A stretch of DNA of 64,000 bases from contig NC_046673.1 in the NCBI RefSeq assembly GCF_003369915.1, positions 12,384,001-12,448,000 of the forward strand. Reading direction: 5' to 3'. Origin of the DNA: Drosophila miranda. Lineage: Eukaryota > Arthropoda > Insecta > Diptera > Drosophilidae. How positions within the stretch are numbered: position 1 is the stretch's first letter; every line of letters starts with the position of its first letter. A program made the translations under genes and the position numbers. The notes under the pieces were generated by a model that had not been told where the DNA came from, ran no database searches, and saw only the letters and a program-made list of their open reading frames with translations. Shown in pieces: positions 23,167 through 35,749 of the stretch.

Positions 23167-23605
23167 TTACTTGGCATGGGTCTGAGCCTTCCTAAGCTGG
23201 GTGAGGATGTTGGACAGCTCCTCACGCTTCCTCTTGGCACGGATGTGTGTGCCCAGACGGCGCTTCAAGAACTTCAGAGCGCGCTTGTCCTTGGACACCT
23301 TCAGCAACTCCATGGTGCGCTTCTCGTAGGGGGCGTGGCCCACCACTTCGCGGACCAGGTCGCGCATGAACTTGGTGTGACGGGTTTGGATCTGTAACCG
23401 ATGGACAGGGGGAAACGGAATATTAGTCAATGTAAACAAATGGCGGGCATAAACAATGAGTGCAGTGCCGGGGAATACGTACGTTCTTCAAGCGAGATCC
23501 ACGCAGACCCTTCACCTTCTTGTCTCCGGTGTACTTGACATTCTTGACTTTGGTGGTCTTGTGGCCTTTGTTCAAGCCAATGCACAGCTCGTAGCGGACA
23601 GCCAT
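23167..23605 (-). CDS. RpL36: 60S ribosomal protein L36 (eL36)
   Basis: Two coding exons on the minus strand (23605-23483 and 23391-23167) give 115 residues starting [19 protein letters not shown]. The eL36 signature [19 protein letters not shown] block (here [19 protein letters not shown]) and [15 protein letters not shown] are present. The length equals what I recall for the fly protein. It is a component of the large ribosomal subunit. A 26-nt non-coding first exon (23817-23792) is joined to an exon that starts 5 nt upstream of the ATG (acceptor after TTTGTTTCAG), an arrangement common in Drosophila ribosomal protein genes. The alternative in-frame upstream start reading MFVSVK lies inside the intron acceptor and is rejected. 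Confidence 0.97.
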
Positions 23606-23811
23606 CTTCACTGAAACAAACAAAACACAATTTTAAAAAACTTTTTTTTCCAGCTTTGTTTTAATTGATTCGAGCAAAATAGTCAGTTGATAAACTGTGT
23701 TTACATATTAACTTGGCACTGTAATTACAATTTGCACAAACAATTCGCGGATGCCTACTATTTTTGTAGATTAATACACTTATCGACCTACCTCAGTTGC
23801 TGTCAAAAGGT

Positions 23812-23819
23812 GGAAAGAG
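23812..23819 (-). promoter_or_regulatory. RpL36: TCT (polypyrimidine) initiator of RpL36
   Basis: On the minus strand the sequence CTCTTTCC matches the TCT initiator consensus YYCTTTYY used by ribosomal protein genes, with transcription predicted to start at C 23817. It lies directly upstream of a short leader that ends in a good donor (CTGAG/GTAGGT at 23792/23791). Confidence 0.7.
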
Positions 23820-24429
23820 GGAAAAAGTTAACCGGATGCAATATTACTACTGACGCTAGTGCTGCCATACTTTTTCGCGACTGTCAAAAGAAATGAATTC
23901 GATATTTTCTAAGTTGTCGCTGTTTTCGGCGGGAGATTTAATTTGTTATTGAATTTAAGACATAAGGACCCGTAAGTATTTACGAGTCCAGCTGAAAGTT
24001 CAGTATGTTCTATTATTATGCACATGTCAATGGAAAACATATGTGTGCTGAAATTTAGTTATAATTCAATTTGGTGAAACTGTGACAAGGAAGCAATTTC
24101 TATGAACTATCGTTAACATTTTTTAAATACATACTTTTGCGAGCACTAGTTTCCACCATGGTGGCATCCTCTTCTCCAGAGATGTATTGTTACCGATAGC
24201 CGATATGCACGTCTATCGATGCCACTGCAACCCTTGTTTTCCATGTGTTGCCATTCAGCTTGATTACCAAACTCACACGCGTTTTGGAAATTTGTGAAAA
24301 CATTTGAAGTGCAGTTTACTAGAGGACTTTTAAATACAATTTTTTTCATTCACCCTGTGCATTTGAGAAGTGAAAAATTTACTGTTTTAGACAAGCCGCA
24401 GGGCTCTTCGGCTTGTGTTTGCGTAGATG

Positions 24430-24620
24430 GCAACACTGTATACGCCGGCCATGTTATGATATGTAAAAGGTGTACGTCGACACGTGTTTAGTTCGTGCAG
24501 CTTCTGTGTGTGCTGAAAAAGAACAGTGAAAATAACAAGAGAAAAACGTATAAAATACGCGAAAAGCCAACCAAACCACTGACAGATAAAACAATATATT
24601 TTACCACAACGGTTACTAAA
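24430..24620 (+). promoter_or_regulatory. papi: Probable papi promoter and 5' non-coding exon
   Basis: TGGCAACACTG at about 24428-24438 differs from core motif 1 by two bases. About 180 bp further on is a strong donor (ACTAAAG/GTAAGACC at 24620). The acceptor TCTTTGCAG at 28402-28410, just before the papi start codon, needs such a partner. The link across 3.8 kb is inference; another leader exon within 26.8-27.1 kb would also be possible. Confidence 0.4.
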
Positions 24621-27600
24621 GGTAAGACCCAATTTTGAGCATGCGGAACATAACCTCGTACAAAAGTGTTGCCAAAACAGAGACACACAGGCAAAAAGAG
24701 TGGCTGGGGAACGAAACCGAAAGAAAAATGGTGTCATGTTGCTTCGTTCCATCCTCCGCACGCACAAATACGTTCTATTAATGCGTAGTGGTACAAAGTA
24801 TTCCAGATATTCTCTTTTTTTCTGATGCATTTTTGTTTGAGTGCAATCTCAGGCCAATCTCAATGGAGATCCTGCTTGGCAGAGTCGTGGCTGTGGCTGT
24901 TATATATATGTGTGTGTGTGAGTCTGTGTTGGTAGTGGTGCTCCGGCGAAATGTCGGTGTGCGATGACAGTGCCGGAAAATTGAAACAACAGTTAAAGTC
25001 AATTTCATGGGGCTCCTTGGGGCCCAGTTAAGTACTGTCGTCCAACGATTACACAATGGATAGCTAGTATTCTGCCCATACATATCTACATAGTATTCGG
25101 CATATATAAGTCAGAATGTATATGCATGTGTGTAGGTGTGAACTAATGTTCGAGCGAGAAATATGTATGTGCGTGTGTGAGTCATTCCAAATTATGTGTG
25201 TGTAGGAAATGCCTTTGTTAGTTTTCCTTAGCCGCTTTCACCGCCTCCCCCCATCAACCGTTTGATAACAACAAGGCAGGAGCGAGGGTGATGATGCCAC
25301 ACCCCCAATCTTTGGCGCTGCAATGTCAAAATATAACTCGATTATACAACCCCACCGTCGATAGGCGAGAAGGTGCAACAGTGCCTACAGCTCGCTTGCT
25401 CTCTCTCTCTCTTTACCCTCCTTTTCGGTACAACCTGAACCATATGATCGGAAACCACGTTGCCAAGATTATAACGGCGTGTGTGTGTATGTGTTGCACC
25501 TGGTTGTTGTTTTGTTGCGTGCGTTCCTATGCTCTGCTGAGATGGGTGTGTGTGTGTGTTCGTATATTAATAGTCTTCGCATGTTGGCCCGCTCATTCGC
25601 TTATTCGCTCTCCTTTTAAAGTTGCGCGAGGTTCGGCTTGATAAGAATGAGGAAGGGAATTTCATTCTGCTCAATCTGTTTGAGGCCTCCTGAAGCTGGT
25701 TTCTTTTGGCCATTTCATGGAAATCAAAGTTCGGAAGAGCGTGGATCCACAAGCGTGGATGTGGATGCCATGCAAGTTCAAAGTCACAAAGCACTAACGA
25801 CGAAGCCAGCAAAACATGTTTGTTTGCATGCCACACACCACACACGCACGCAAGCATACCCCCTCACACACACACAGAAATGGAACGGCATTCGCACAGA
25901 CACAAACACACATATACATATCGGTATGTTTAGATGTGTGCCATATGCAAATCAGTGTGTGTGTGTAAACTTTTGATTATTCGAAAAAATTCCCGTCACC
26001 CGGTTTATTACAATTGGGAAATGCTCAGCTGTCATGCCCTTCCATAGGCATTTTATGGCCCCACTCTGCTCTGCTCTGCTCAGCTCAGCGCCGCCCGTCT
26101 GCTTCTCTACTGCCCCCCGCTCTCTCTCGCTCGCTCTCTGGCGCTTGATATGGCGCTGGTTTGTTGTTTGGCGTTTAATTTGCGGTTGGGCGATTAGCCT
26201 TATCAGCTGTCTACACTGTGTTGCCGAGGACCTTTGGGCCTATACGCACACAAACACATATTCAGACCCAAACACTGTGACGAAACGTGGGCATGCTTGA
26301 CACAGTGCGACGGACGCAGCGCATTGGAATCAAATGATTTATATGTTTTCTTGAACTAAAATTAATACATTCGACGCACAGTTCAACATGCATTCCAGGA
26401 AACCTGTTTTTTATTAAATATTAGTTATTGGATAAGAACGGAAGCAGACATTTGTTTGGGACTTCGTTCCAAAATGTTTGCCATTCAAACAATCAAAAAT
26501 ATCTCCTATATATTAACACTCAACTTCAATTTGTCCCACTGTACCGCACTCATTAGAAACCGTTGACAAAATTTGAATGTGAGAGGATTTTTTTTTGGCT
26601 CAAAAGAGCAAATCATTCTCTGTCTCTTTCTTTGAGAGTGTGTGGGTGGGAAGGGGCGCTAAAAAAAACTCTTGCGGCCACGCATCCGTCGGCAGCTTTG
26701 GATGCACAGAGGGGAGGGAGAAAGTGGGGACGCAAGTGGAAAGACAAACCCCATCCGAAATGCCAATTAGATGGCGGGTAAGATAGTTTCCCTTCGTATA
26801 TCGAGCAGTCGATATCATAATCTCTCCCCAAACGTAACGCGTTCGAAACGAAACAAATCGCCGGCATTTCGAACTCGAATTCGCACGACAAACGATCGAA
26901 AATAGTAAACGGCATATTAAACCGGAGCATAAAGAGTAGAGGAAAATACAAAAAAAAAAAAAAAAAAACAAAACTCCAAACCAAAACGAATTTTCTTGTA
27001 ACCAAAACGATTAACGAAATCCCCCAACCCCCACAAGTCGACCAAACGCCACACGCCACGCCACCCTTCATTCGAAGCCAACGGAGCAGCAGCCGATAGC
27101 AGCGATAGTGTGTGATATCAATACGAGCCGTTGTTCGATTCAGCCATTGATCGGTTTTGGTAATTGCTCAATCGATACGTTTTTTTGTTTTTTGAATGGC
27201 CAATGGGCTAAGGGGCGGTGGTTTGCCCAGCCACCGCATAACGTTTTTTCTTCGTTGTTGTTTTTTTTTTTTTTTTTTAGTTTTTGTTTTGTAATGATTT
27301 CATAACATTTGCCGTAAACGTAACGGCTTGTTCTTTTCGTTTCGTCGTCTTGCCTTTCGTTTCTCTTTGGCTCTTTTTTATTGTTTCTTGTTCGTTCTTG
27401 CGCATGCGCTCTGACGCTCTCACGATCTTTTGGGCCCCTCTCGCTCTCTCCCCCATCCAACCTATATGCCAAGTGTGTGTGCGTGTGTGTGTGTGGTAGG
27501 GTCTTCCGCGTGGCATTCAAATTTGCTTCGCACCTATCTCGCTCTCTCTCAATCTTTCTCTGTGTGTTTCTCCCTCTTTTGTTATAGTATTTGCTCGGCG

Positions 27601-28410
27601 CGTCGCTCGAAATTGTTGTCTATAATTATGTATTTTATTTGTTGCTATAAATACACGCAAAAGTTCACAAAGGAAAAAGCCAAAAACACACACATGGACT
27701 GCAGGTCTCGTGATGCTCGAAAAACACGAAAGAACCTTTTTGTTTTTAGATTTATCTACAGAAAAAATATGTACATACGTAGGAAAGGATAGCCGATAGC
27801 TGCTCTTACAAACCCTAGGAGATTTATCGTTTCTACAGAAACTATACGATATAGGCAGAGGATTTTAATTCACTTTTTACCGATTATCTGATTTGGATGC
27901 ACCCACTTCCCTGCTATCAACCTTATCTTGTCGGTGCGTAATTATATAATAACCGCAGAACTTAAATATCGATAAATCGATCATCGACTAATCGGTTTCT
28001 TCACTGATTGGCAAGCACTTGCAAACTATACAAGCTATGATAAATAAATAACCTCTATAAGAGGTGATATCCCCACTCTATCCATTGCCGGATTCCATAT
28101 CTTTTATTCCATATAAATGCTGATCGCACTTTTGGGGAACTAAGAAACTTCTAATGAAAGAACACTCAAAGCCATGGTATGCATAAATACAATATACAAA
28201 AAATTCCGAAAATTCAACGGAACTTTTCAATGCTCTATAAGTCATTCATTTTGTAGATGTTATATGTACATATAGCCATTGTTCATTTAGTTTCGTTCAA
28301 GCACACAACACAGCAAAACATTTGTTATACAATTACACGCAGATAAAGCACGGATTGGTTCTCTTTGTTGAAAACACCGACTAAAACCGCATCTTTACAT
28401 CTTTGCAGAG
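24621..28410 (+). other. Presumed first intron of papi, non-coding
   Basis: The stretch carries CA and TG microsatellites (24905-25600 and 25850-25960), an A run near 26949-26968, a T run near 27261-27279 and several CT-rich runs. It has no open frame that looks coding. Near 27960-27990 there are clustered TCGAT motifs (ATATCGATAAATCGATCATC), which resemble DREF/BEAF-type sites. Confidence 0.4.
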
Positions 28411-28429
28411 CCTTCAATATTCAGCGAAA

Positions 28430-30719
28430 ATGGTATCCGGTCGTCCACTACTCTACTTGTCACTGCCCGGTGTAGCATTTATCCTGGGCGTGTTTTGGTT
28501 CCGACGTAGAAATAAAAATCGTTTAGACAAGCCCGACGACGAGGACAACAGCACCAAGGAGTCGTCGGGTGGCGTCGTCTCCCATGTGGAGGCGCGCACT
28601 GCAAACGGTGGGCTACAGAATGGCAAGCTCCCGACGAGCTTTCTGCTGCAGCAGGCAACCAAATCGATGAATATCAACGGCACAGATGCCACAGAAAATG
28701 GCAACGGGAGCGGCAGCGGCAGCGACGAAAAGGATAGTCCCAACACAATGCTGTACGGAAAGTCGGCTCCTATCAAGATACAGAGCAATGGACGGACTCC
28801 GCCGGGTGTGCAACAGCAGATCGACTCAGAGATGCTCAAGTCAAAGATACAGGATGCCGAGCACAAGAAGCTCTGCTCGATTGATGAGGACTTTGAGAAT
28901 CTGTCGTCGCCGCGCGATCTCCCCGATTCGGTGAGCACACGCGTCTTATTCTACAATCGCAAGGCAAACAGCAAGGTTGTCGAGCCGGTGGTAATCAAGG
29001 CCACACGCACCCCAAAGATATCGCCAGAGAACTCGTTCCTTGAGGCCACATACACGAAGGAGTGCGAGCAGAATAACAATTGCCAGCCAGGTGTCAGCAA
29101 GAAGGTGGAGGTGGTGGAGGAGAAACCCAAGCCCAAGCCCAATCCGAGTCCCAATCCCAAGGAGGCTGCTGTTGTTGGCCACCACGACTGTGATATACAG
29201 ACAGACATCAAGGAGACAGATAATAATGGCAACCAGAAGCGCAATGTGGATGCGGCCAGTCCCTCGCTCAGCATTTGCAGCGTTCAGTCCGGGGACTCTG
29301 GCAAGGGCTCTAGTCTGCCCCGCTCGGAGGCGACACGTGTCAAGGTCAGCTACGAGTTTGTCTTCCCCGTCAGCCTGATTGGCCAGCTGTACGGCCGCAA
29401 GCGCGCCTTCATCAACCAGATCAAGGCCAAGACCCAGGCGAATGTGCTGCTCAGCAAGAACCCATGCACAAATAAGCTGCGCATTTGCGTTGTCGAAGGC
29501 ACGGAGAGCGAGATCGATGCCGCCTTGGCCATGATCCGTCAGCGTCTGCCGGTCAAGCGGTATCCCAACTTTACAATGCAACGCATCCACTTTGCGCTTC
29601 CACAAACCATAGTTCCTCTATCGCCACAAAGCCTCTCCAATCTACAAGTGAGTAATGTCTGCTTTTATCCATTCTCCAAAATCGTTTCTAATCTTCTTTC
29701 GCTTTCGCTTGTGCTATCGCTTGCAGCTTAAACTCTTTGAGGGCATCAACAATGATGTGGTAGTCAGTGCCGTGCTCTCGGGATCGCATCTGTTTGTCAA
29801 TCATCCGCTGCATCCCTCGAATCCAGCACTGCCAATGCTGCAGAAGCAGTTGTTCGAAAGCTACTCTGAAATGGAGGCGCCTCTGCTTCCGGGCATTGAG
29901 ATCAGTGCCGTTTGCGTGCTGCCCGTCAACGGGATCTGGTACCGCGTACAAATCGTCGATATCGATGAGGACGATGAAGAGCGTTGTGTGGTTAAATTCC
30001 TTGATTTCGGTGGCTACATGAACGTGAACCTCTCCTTGCTCCGTCAGATTCGCACTGATTTCATGATGGTACCCTTCCAGGCGACAGAATGCACCCTGTC
30101 CAACATAGAGCCCATTAGTAAGTACCGGCCCCCAGCAAGCGGCATAAACTATCATATATCATATATTTTAATTATATTTCTCTTTCCCACAGACGGTACC
30201 TGGTCTCTGGAGGCGATCGATGTCCTCAGCAAACTAACCAAAGGCATTGTCTTGCAAGCACAAGTCGCCGGCTACAATAGTCACAACATACCAGAAATCT
30301 TTTTATTTGCTTCCCTAGGCCCCAATGTGAGTACAGCTTTTCGGAGCACGCGCGTATCTATCGGACATCAGTCAGAGAGAGATGGCGCGCATCAGAGTAG
30401 AAATCCAAAAAGAAACTAAGATCTTTCAGCTTCCAAAGGCAGTTCCATACGTTCATGAATCCGGGTTTCACTGGTTCCGTTCCACGTTCACGTGTGACTG
30501 GCATTAAGCCATTCAGTTCATTCAAAAGAAATTGTTTTTCTGTAGGTTATTACTTTTAAACCATAATATTGGAATAATTCCAATCTATATTCATCTGAAA
30601 ACCAAAATTTGCGTAATTTTAAAAATAATTTCAAACATTTTTGAATATTTCTATCGACATCTTTTTGTGATTCTATCGGAAAACATTTCAACTGCCTTTG
30701 TGATTGTGGAATGCACCGT

Positions 30720-30761
<42 letters not shown>

Positions 30762-30879
30762 GAGAATTCATCTAAAGGACAATACAACGCTTTTTTCTCA
30801 ACTTTTCCAGAATGTAATCTTTCTCAATAAGGAACTAGTCGCCAGAAATCTCGCGAATTGGGTGGAGATGCGTGACTAA
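28430..30879 (+). CDS. papi: Papi, Tudor-KH protein of the piRNA pathway (TDRKH orthologue)
   Basis: Four coding exons (28430-29647, 29727-30117, 30193-30326, 30811-30879) give 603 residues. Residues about 7-24 form a single hydrophobic anchor (LLYLSLPGVAFILGVFWF) followed by RRRNKNR, as expected for an outer mitochondrial membrane anchor. A disordered acidic and Lys/Pro-rich region follows. A KH domain spans about 301-375 (VKVSYEFVFPVSLIGQLYG). Its GxxG loop reads GRKR, so RNA contact may be altered. A Tudor domain covers about 425-500 (GIWYRVQIVDID and VKFLDFGGYMNV). Papi holds piRNA precursors and PIWI proteins at mitochondria for 3'-end trimming. The ATG used is the first after the acceptor at 28410. 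The last exon encodes only 22 residues and lies behind a 484-nt intron with a long T run. Confidence 0.92.
30721..30758 (+). repeat. Homopolymer run of 38 T in the last papi intron
   Basis: The run begins at 30721 and is followed by AATGAG. It ends about 50 nt before the acceptor CTTTTCCAG at 30810. Long homopolymers are prone to length change and to sequencing error, so the exact count is uncertain. Confidence 0.8.
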
Positions 30880-33800
30880 CCAAGAGCCCTACCGAAGAAC
30901 AACTAACGCTAGTACCAACAACTGCGCCTATCTGCAAAACACAAACAACAGAAACACTTTAACAGCAAAGCAAAAACAGTCAATACCCAGTCCAAAAGCA
31001 AAAATCAAGCGCTTGGAGGAGTCTTCTGGCAACGGCGGAGGCGGCCAAAACGAAGGCAGGATATTGCTAAGAATTTGCTAAGGATTGCGGATGAACTGAA
31101 GGCAGAGATGCAGATGCCGCCGCCACAAGTGTGCGCCGCAGACCCTCCATTAAACAAAACAAAAAACGTTAGTTAAGATTTGTAGACTGCGACTGAGCCT
31201 AGAAAGAGAGCCCTCTCTAATCATACATATACCCCATATACACCCCACACATAACCCCTTCCACAAACGCATACACACACACACACACACACGCATATAT
31301 GTATAAGACACCTCACTAACACACTTACACACATATACGTACACTCATGCATGTGTAATTATATATGTACATATACGTATGTATATGTGAGAGGCACACA
31401 CCGTTTGTCTGCCGCCACATTGTGTTTTTGACTGCCGCCGCCTGCCTCGCATACCAAACACAACACAACACAACACACAACACAACAAACAAATAAAAAA
31501 TGCACACCAAATCGCGGTTAACATAACTGCTGTAGGATTTATGCAGAGAAGGGAGTACAATCAATCAAATCAGGCACCAAAATACATCAATGAATCAGTC
31601 AGCGGAGAGACAGAAAGGCAGAGGGGCAGAGGCAGCTGTGAAAGCAGACGAACCGCTTAAGATATTACCATACTCAGTTGTAAGTAGGTCTACTATTTAG
31701 TGTAAATAGTTCTTTTTATAAATTTAATAACGAAATGCAGAAAACACACAAAAATACACAAAAACAAACAACAAAGAAACTAAACCCTAAAACCAATATC
31801 AAATCAAGCGTTCGTCGTTCATCCGAGGGTCAGAAAAACGAGCTGCAAATCAGATTTGGGGATAGCGAGAGAGGAGATATTTGTAATTGTACATACGGAT
31901 AAGCATAGGAAAGAATGAAATATGTAGTATATAGTATATTATATATTAAAATTGATTGTATCATCTCCGGTTTTTGATCGTTCCGATACGTTTTTATATG
32001 TGTATGAATTATGTTGTTTTTATTCATATATATTTAAACAAAAAGTCGAACCATAAAGAGTACAATATTAATTTGAAGGAATAAATTACAAAACATCCCC
32101 CGAGCAAACAATAGAGAGAGAGTTTAGGAGAGATAGAGAGAATGCTCAAGTCGAATGCGAAATACTTAATCTGCTGTGACCCCCTCCCGATCCGCCTCCT
32201 CTCCCCACACCCCACAACAAGCGCCGCAAAATGCCTAAAGAAACAGATAACAAATTATGAGCGAGAAGATCGTAACTCGTTAACAGAATCAATATATTTC
32301 TATGCGTGTGTGCCATTGTTAGTCAACAAATTAAAACAAAAAACAAACAGAAACTAAAACTAAAACACAAAACTAGATCAGAAAGAATTATAGTCGACGA
32401 AAGCGACGAGCTGTGGACAGGGAGAAAGGAGAGTTGTTCCTTCCACTCCCCGTCCCGCCCCGCCCAGCGTGTGCAAAAATAATGTAAATACAATCACAAA
32501 CAAAAGCAATTTAGTAAAAAAGCCAATTATGCAATGCAAAGACAAGAGAGACAAACGCGTAAGCAAAAGCGAAAGCAAAAAGCAATAATTGTTGATAAAA
32601 AAAAAACAAATGCAAATAGTGCTGCCACAAAAGAGAACTAAACTAAAAAAAAAAAAAAGAGTGAAACCTCAAATGCCTTTCTTTCTGAAATTCATTTTGC
32701 GAATGCAAGAAAGATTCAAAACAAAGCAAAAGAAAACAAAGAAACAAACTATTCATAGAATGACTTGACAAGGATTAAAATGTAAAACAAAATCGCTTAA
32801 AATGTTACAAATTCAGAGTGTTTTTTAGACCAGAGACAGAAGAAGCTTTAGGAAGTCTTATTCCCGGTACAGCACAACACACACGATCCCCCCAAAACCA
32901 TCTTCACCCCCACCCCCCAAAAAACCAACCTAAAACGATCCCGCAGTACACAAAATTAATAATGTAACACCAAACACACACAACACACAAAACAAAGCAA
33001 AACAAAACAAAACAAAACCCATGTTATACATATTTATTTTGTATGCGATAAAGAGAAAACATAAATTTTAATGTATACAATGAAATAGTGAAGAGAGAGG
33101 AGAGAAACAAATCAATATATAAAATACAAAATATATTTAAAACAACAAAAAGAAAAATGCTTAATAGTCGTCGTCATGGTTCTCATTATCGTCATCGTCA
33201 TCGTAATGGCCAAAAAGGGCAGAAATAAATAATTTAGTTAATAAAACGTACAAGTGATGATCGTATATATATATATATATACGTATATCTATATCTATAT
33301 CCTGCTGTATCTATATATCTGTATCCACATTTATATATCGGGAATCTTACGATTCTGTGCGGCGATTTTAAAGACTTGGCGTGTTATTCTTCTTCTACGA
33401 TAGTTTAAACAACAATTATTATTACTATGATTATTGCTCTATCATTATCATTATCGTAATGACTTATTTTTATTATTATTATTATTATCCTACAATTTTT
33501 TTTCTGTTTGTTTTTAGATCTTTCGTGTGTAATTAATTAACATTAATTTGCTAATTTAAAATAATTCATTCGTACTGTTCGTTCGTCCCCCCTTTGTTGA
33601 GCGCCTCCCCCATGTGCTACTGTGGAAAAATTATTGTTTTCCACAGAATCCATTTTCACTCCAAATTCAATGCAAATTACATACATTCTTTTGGTCATTT
33701 CCTCTTCAATTTCAAGCGTAGATTTTGTCACTTGTACAATTTTTGATAAACTCATTAAATGATGTACTGTACTGATTGATAAACTGATAAACTGACATAG

Positions 33801-34110
33801 CGATAGACCATCGTGATTGAAGAGCACACACACCAGCGAATACCCGAAGCAAACCTTATTTTTGGATAGAGTCGTATTCGTCCCCCCCTAACGATCATCG
33901 TGTGTGTGCGGCTCGGCTTCCCCTATTTATACCCGGTAATACCCTTTTTTTTTTTTTCTTATCTAGTAATGCTGAGAGGAGGAGCGACGAGAGATACGAA
34001 TAAGAATTAATTTATAGACGCATTCAAGTGAGAATAATTTACAAATCTAGTTATTAACTAAATATAATGCAAGTACATTAAATAAAATATTATTGAAAAG
34101 TAATCAAATC
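30880..34110 (+). other. papi: Long 3' untranslated region of papi (inferred)
   Basis: The first AATAAA motif followed by a T/G-rich element that looks convincing as the end is at 34081-34086. The whole 3.2 kb is rich in A and CAAAA strings on the + strand, as transcribed fly 3' UTRs often are, and contains no coding-like open frame. Several earlier signals (for example 31492, 32081 and 33224) could give shorter forms. A (GTCATC)n-like tract lies at about 33167-33205 and a TATATA tract at about 33265-33280. Confidence 0.5.
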
Positions 34111-34114
34111 GTGT

Positions 34115-35745
34115 GTTGTGGATTGGTTTTTGGAATGGGCTCTGATTGATAAGGGAGATGGAGATCGATTGAGGATACACATCCAATACTTAAGGCGTTA
34201 AAAAAAGGTTTCCTTAAAGTATTTTCTTTGAATGTGTCTAATTCAATTGAAAGACTACCGATATGCATGTGTACATATCTACCAGATTAAATTGCAAAAA
34301 AAAACTTGCCCTATTGGGGAAATCAGAAATGAATTGTAAAAGATAAGTCGTCAGCCTTTTTTCAATGGATGCCATTGTCCTATATCTTATCCACGTTAAA
34401 AGTGATGCCAATTACGATATGTTTATGATATTATTATCTGGTCACATACATACTCGTATTGTTCGTACGAGTTTATAAAGATTATACCGGATCCGTTGCG
34501 AACGGATTCACCAGTTCCATGGAAAAACTTAAATAAAAACTCATACAATCTACGTATGTACATCTATATCTGATAGCCGTGTACCGATATCGACATTGCC
34601 TAAGAACGGATGAATGATTGTACCTGCAATGTTGGTATCGTGGAGAGCTCTGGGCGTCATAGCAGCCAGAGTCCATGATGGCACGATGGCACGATGGATC
34701 GATGGATCGCCACGCAATAAACTAGAGGACCGCTGATCAGGCGCACTGGATCGTAAAAGTTTGTGGCCCGAACATTCATTGACCAATGAATCGAATTTAA
34801 CTGAATTTATTATCGATTACTTGTGGGCCAGCAGTCCAATTAGTGATGTCTGGAGTTCTTTTGACATTTTATTTTCTGGTGGTCATCGGGTAATGGTACT
34901 GGTACTGGCACTGGCGCTGTTACTGGTACTGGAGAACCTACTTAATCTCTATTGGTACGCGAATATCGTTTGTCATGCTCTTGGGTTTCGGGTCTGGATC
35001 GGGAAGTGAGTTTTACGGCGTTTACGTCTGCGTCTTTGGGGAGGTATTTACTGCAGTGCCTTTGAACGGTTTATAATCGAACCTCTTACCTTATTCGGTT
35101 TTTATCGAAGTTTTGGATGTTTCATTGGTAGCGCCCCACAGTGAGCACTGGCTATGGTATTTGCTTGGGAAAACTCGTATCATTTCCGGAACAGATCTAC
35201 CCCAAAACACACATCCCATCCCCATCTCTACTCCATGGAACGTTAGCACGCGACAATCGGGGCCGCCCGAGGAGTATCTATGTATCTGTATCTGAAGCCA
35301 CGACGAGCACACGATCACAAAGTATTTCCCCCGCCATGTGCTCACGGGAATGGGAATGCAAATGGTAGTGTGAGTGAGTGAGGTATCTGTGTGAATAATT
35401 TCACGCTTTTTACCTGTTGGCGCTGCTGCTGCCCGCCTGGGCTTTGAGCGCCGCTGCCTGTCGAAACGCTGCTTGTACTTTGGCAGTTCTTAAAGCGGCA
35501 AGCGCTCGGAGCATTCTCAGTTCTAGCCGTGGCATTCGCGGCACCACAACCACAATCACAACCACTCCATCCAAAGCCAGTGACCATAACAACAGAACCA
35601 GAACCAGAGCCAAGGGCTGAGAACGGTTGGCCCATGAAATGTGTTTAATTACCAATTGCAATTAACAGTTTCAAGTGCACAGAGAACGTCATAAGAACGA
35701 GTAGGTGTTTAAGCGTTGGCCATATCCACCACAAAAGCGGAGTTT
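34115..35745. other. Intergenic region before NAAT1, no gene seen
   Basis: The stretch contains short tandem repeats such as GGTACTGGCACTGGCGCT (about 34894-34932) and GGCACGATGGCACGATGG (34680-34700). Open frames here are short, overlapping and unrelated to known families. The right end may contain the NAAT1 promoter and leader, but I cannot place the transcription start. Confidence 0.45.
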
Positions 35746-35749
35746 CAAA

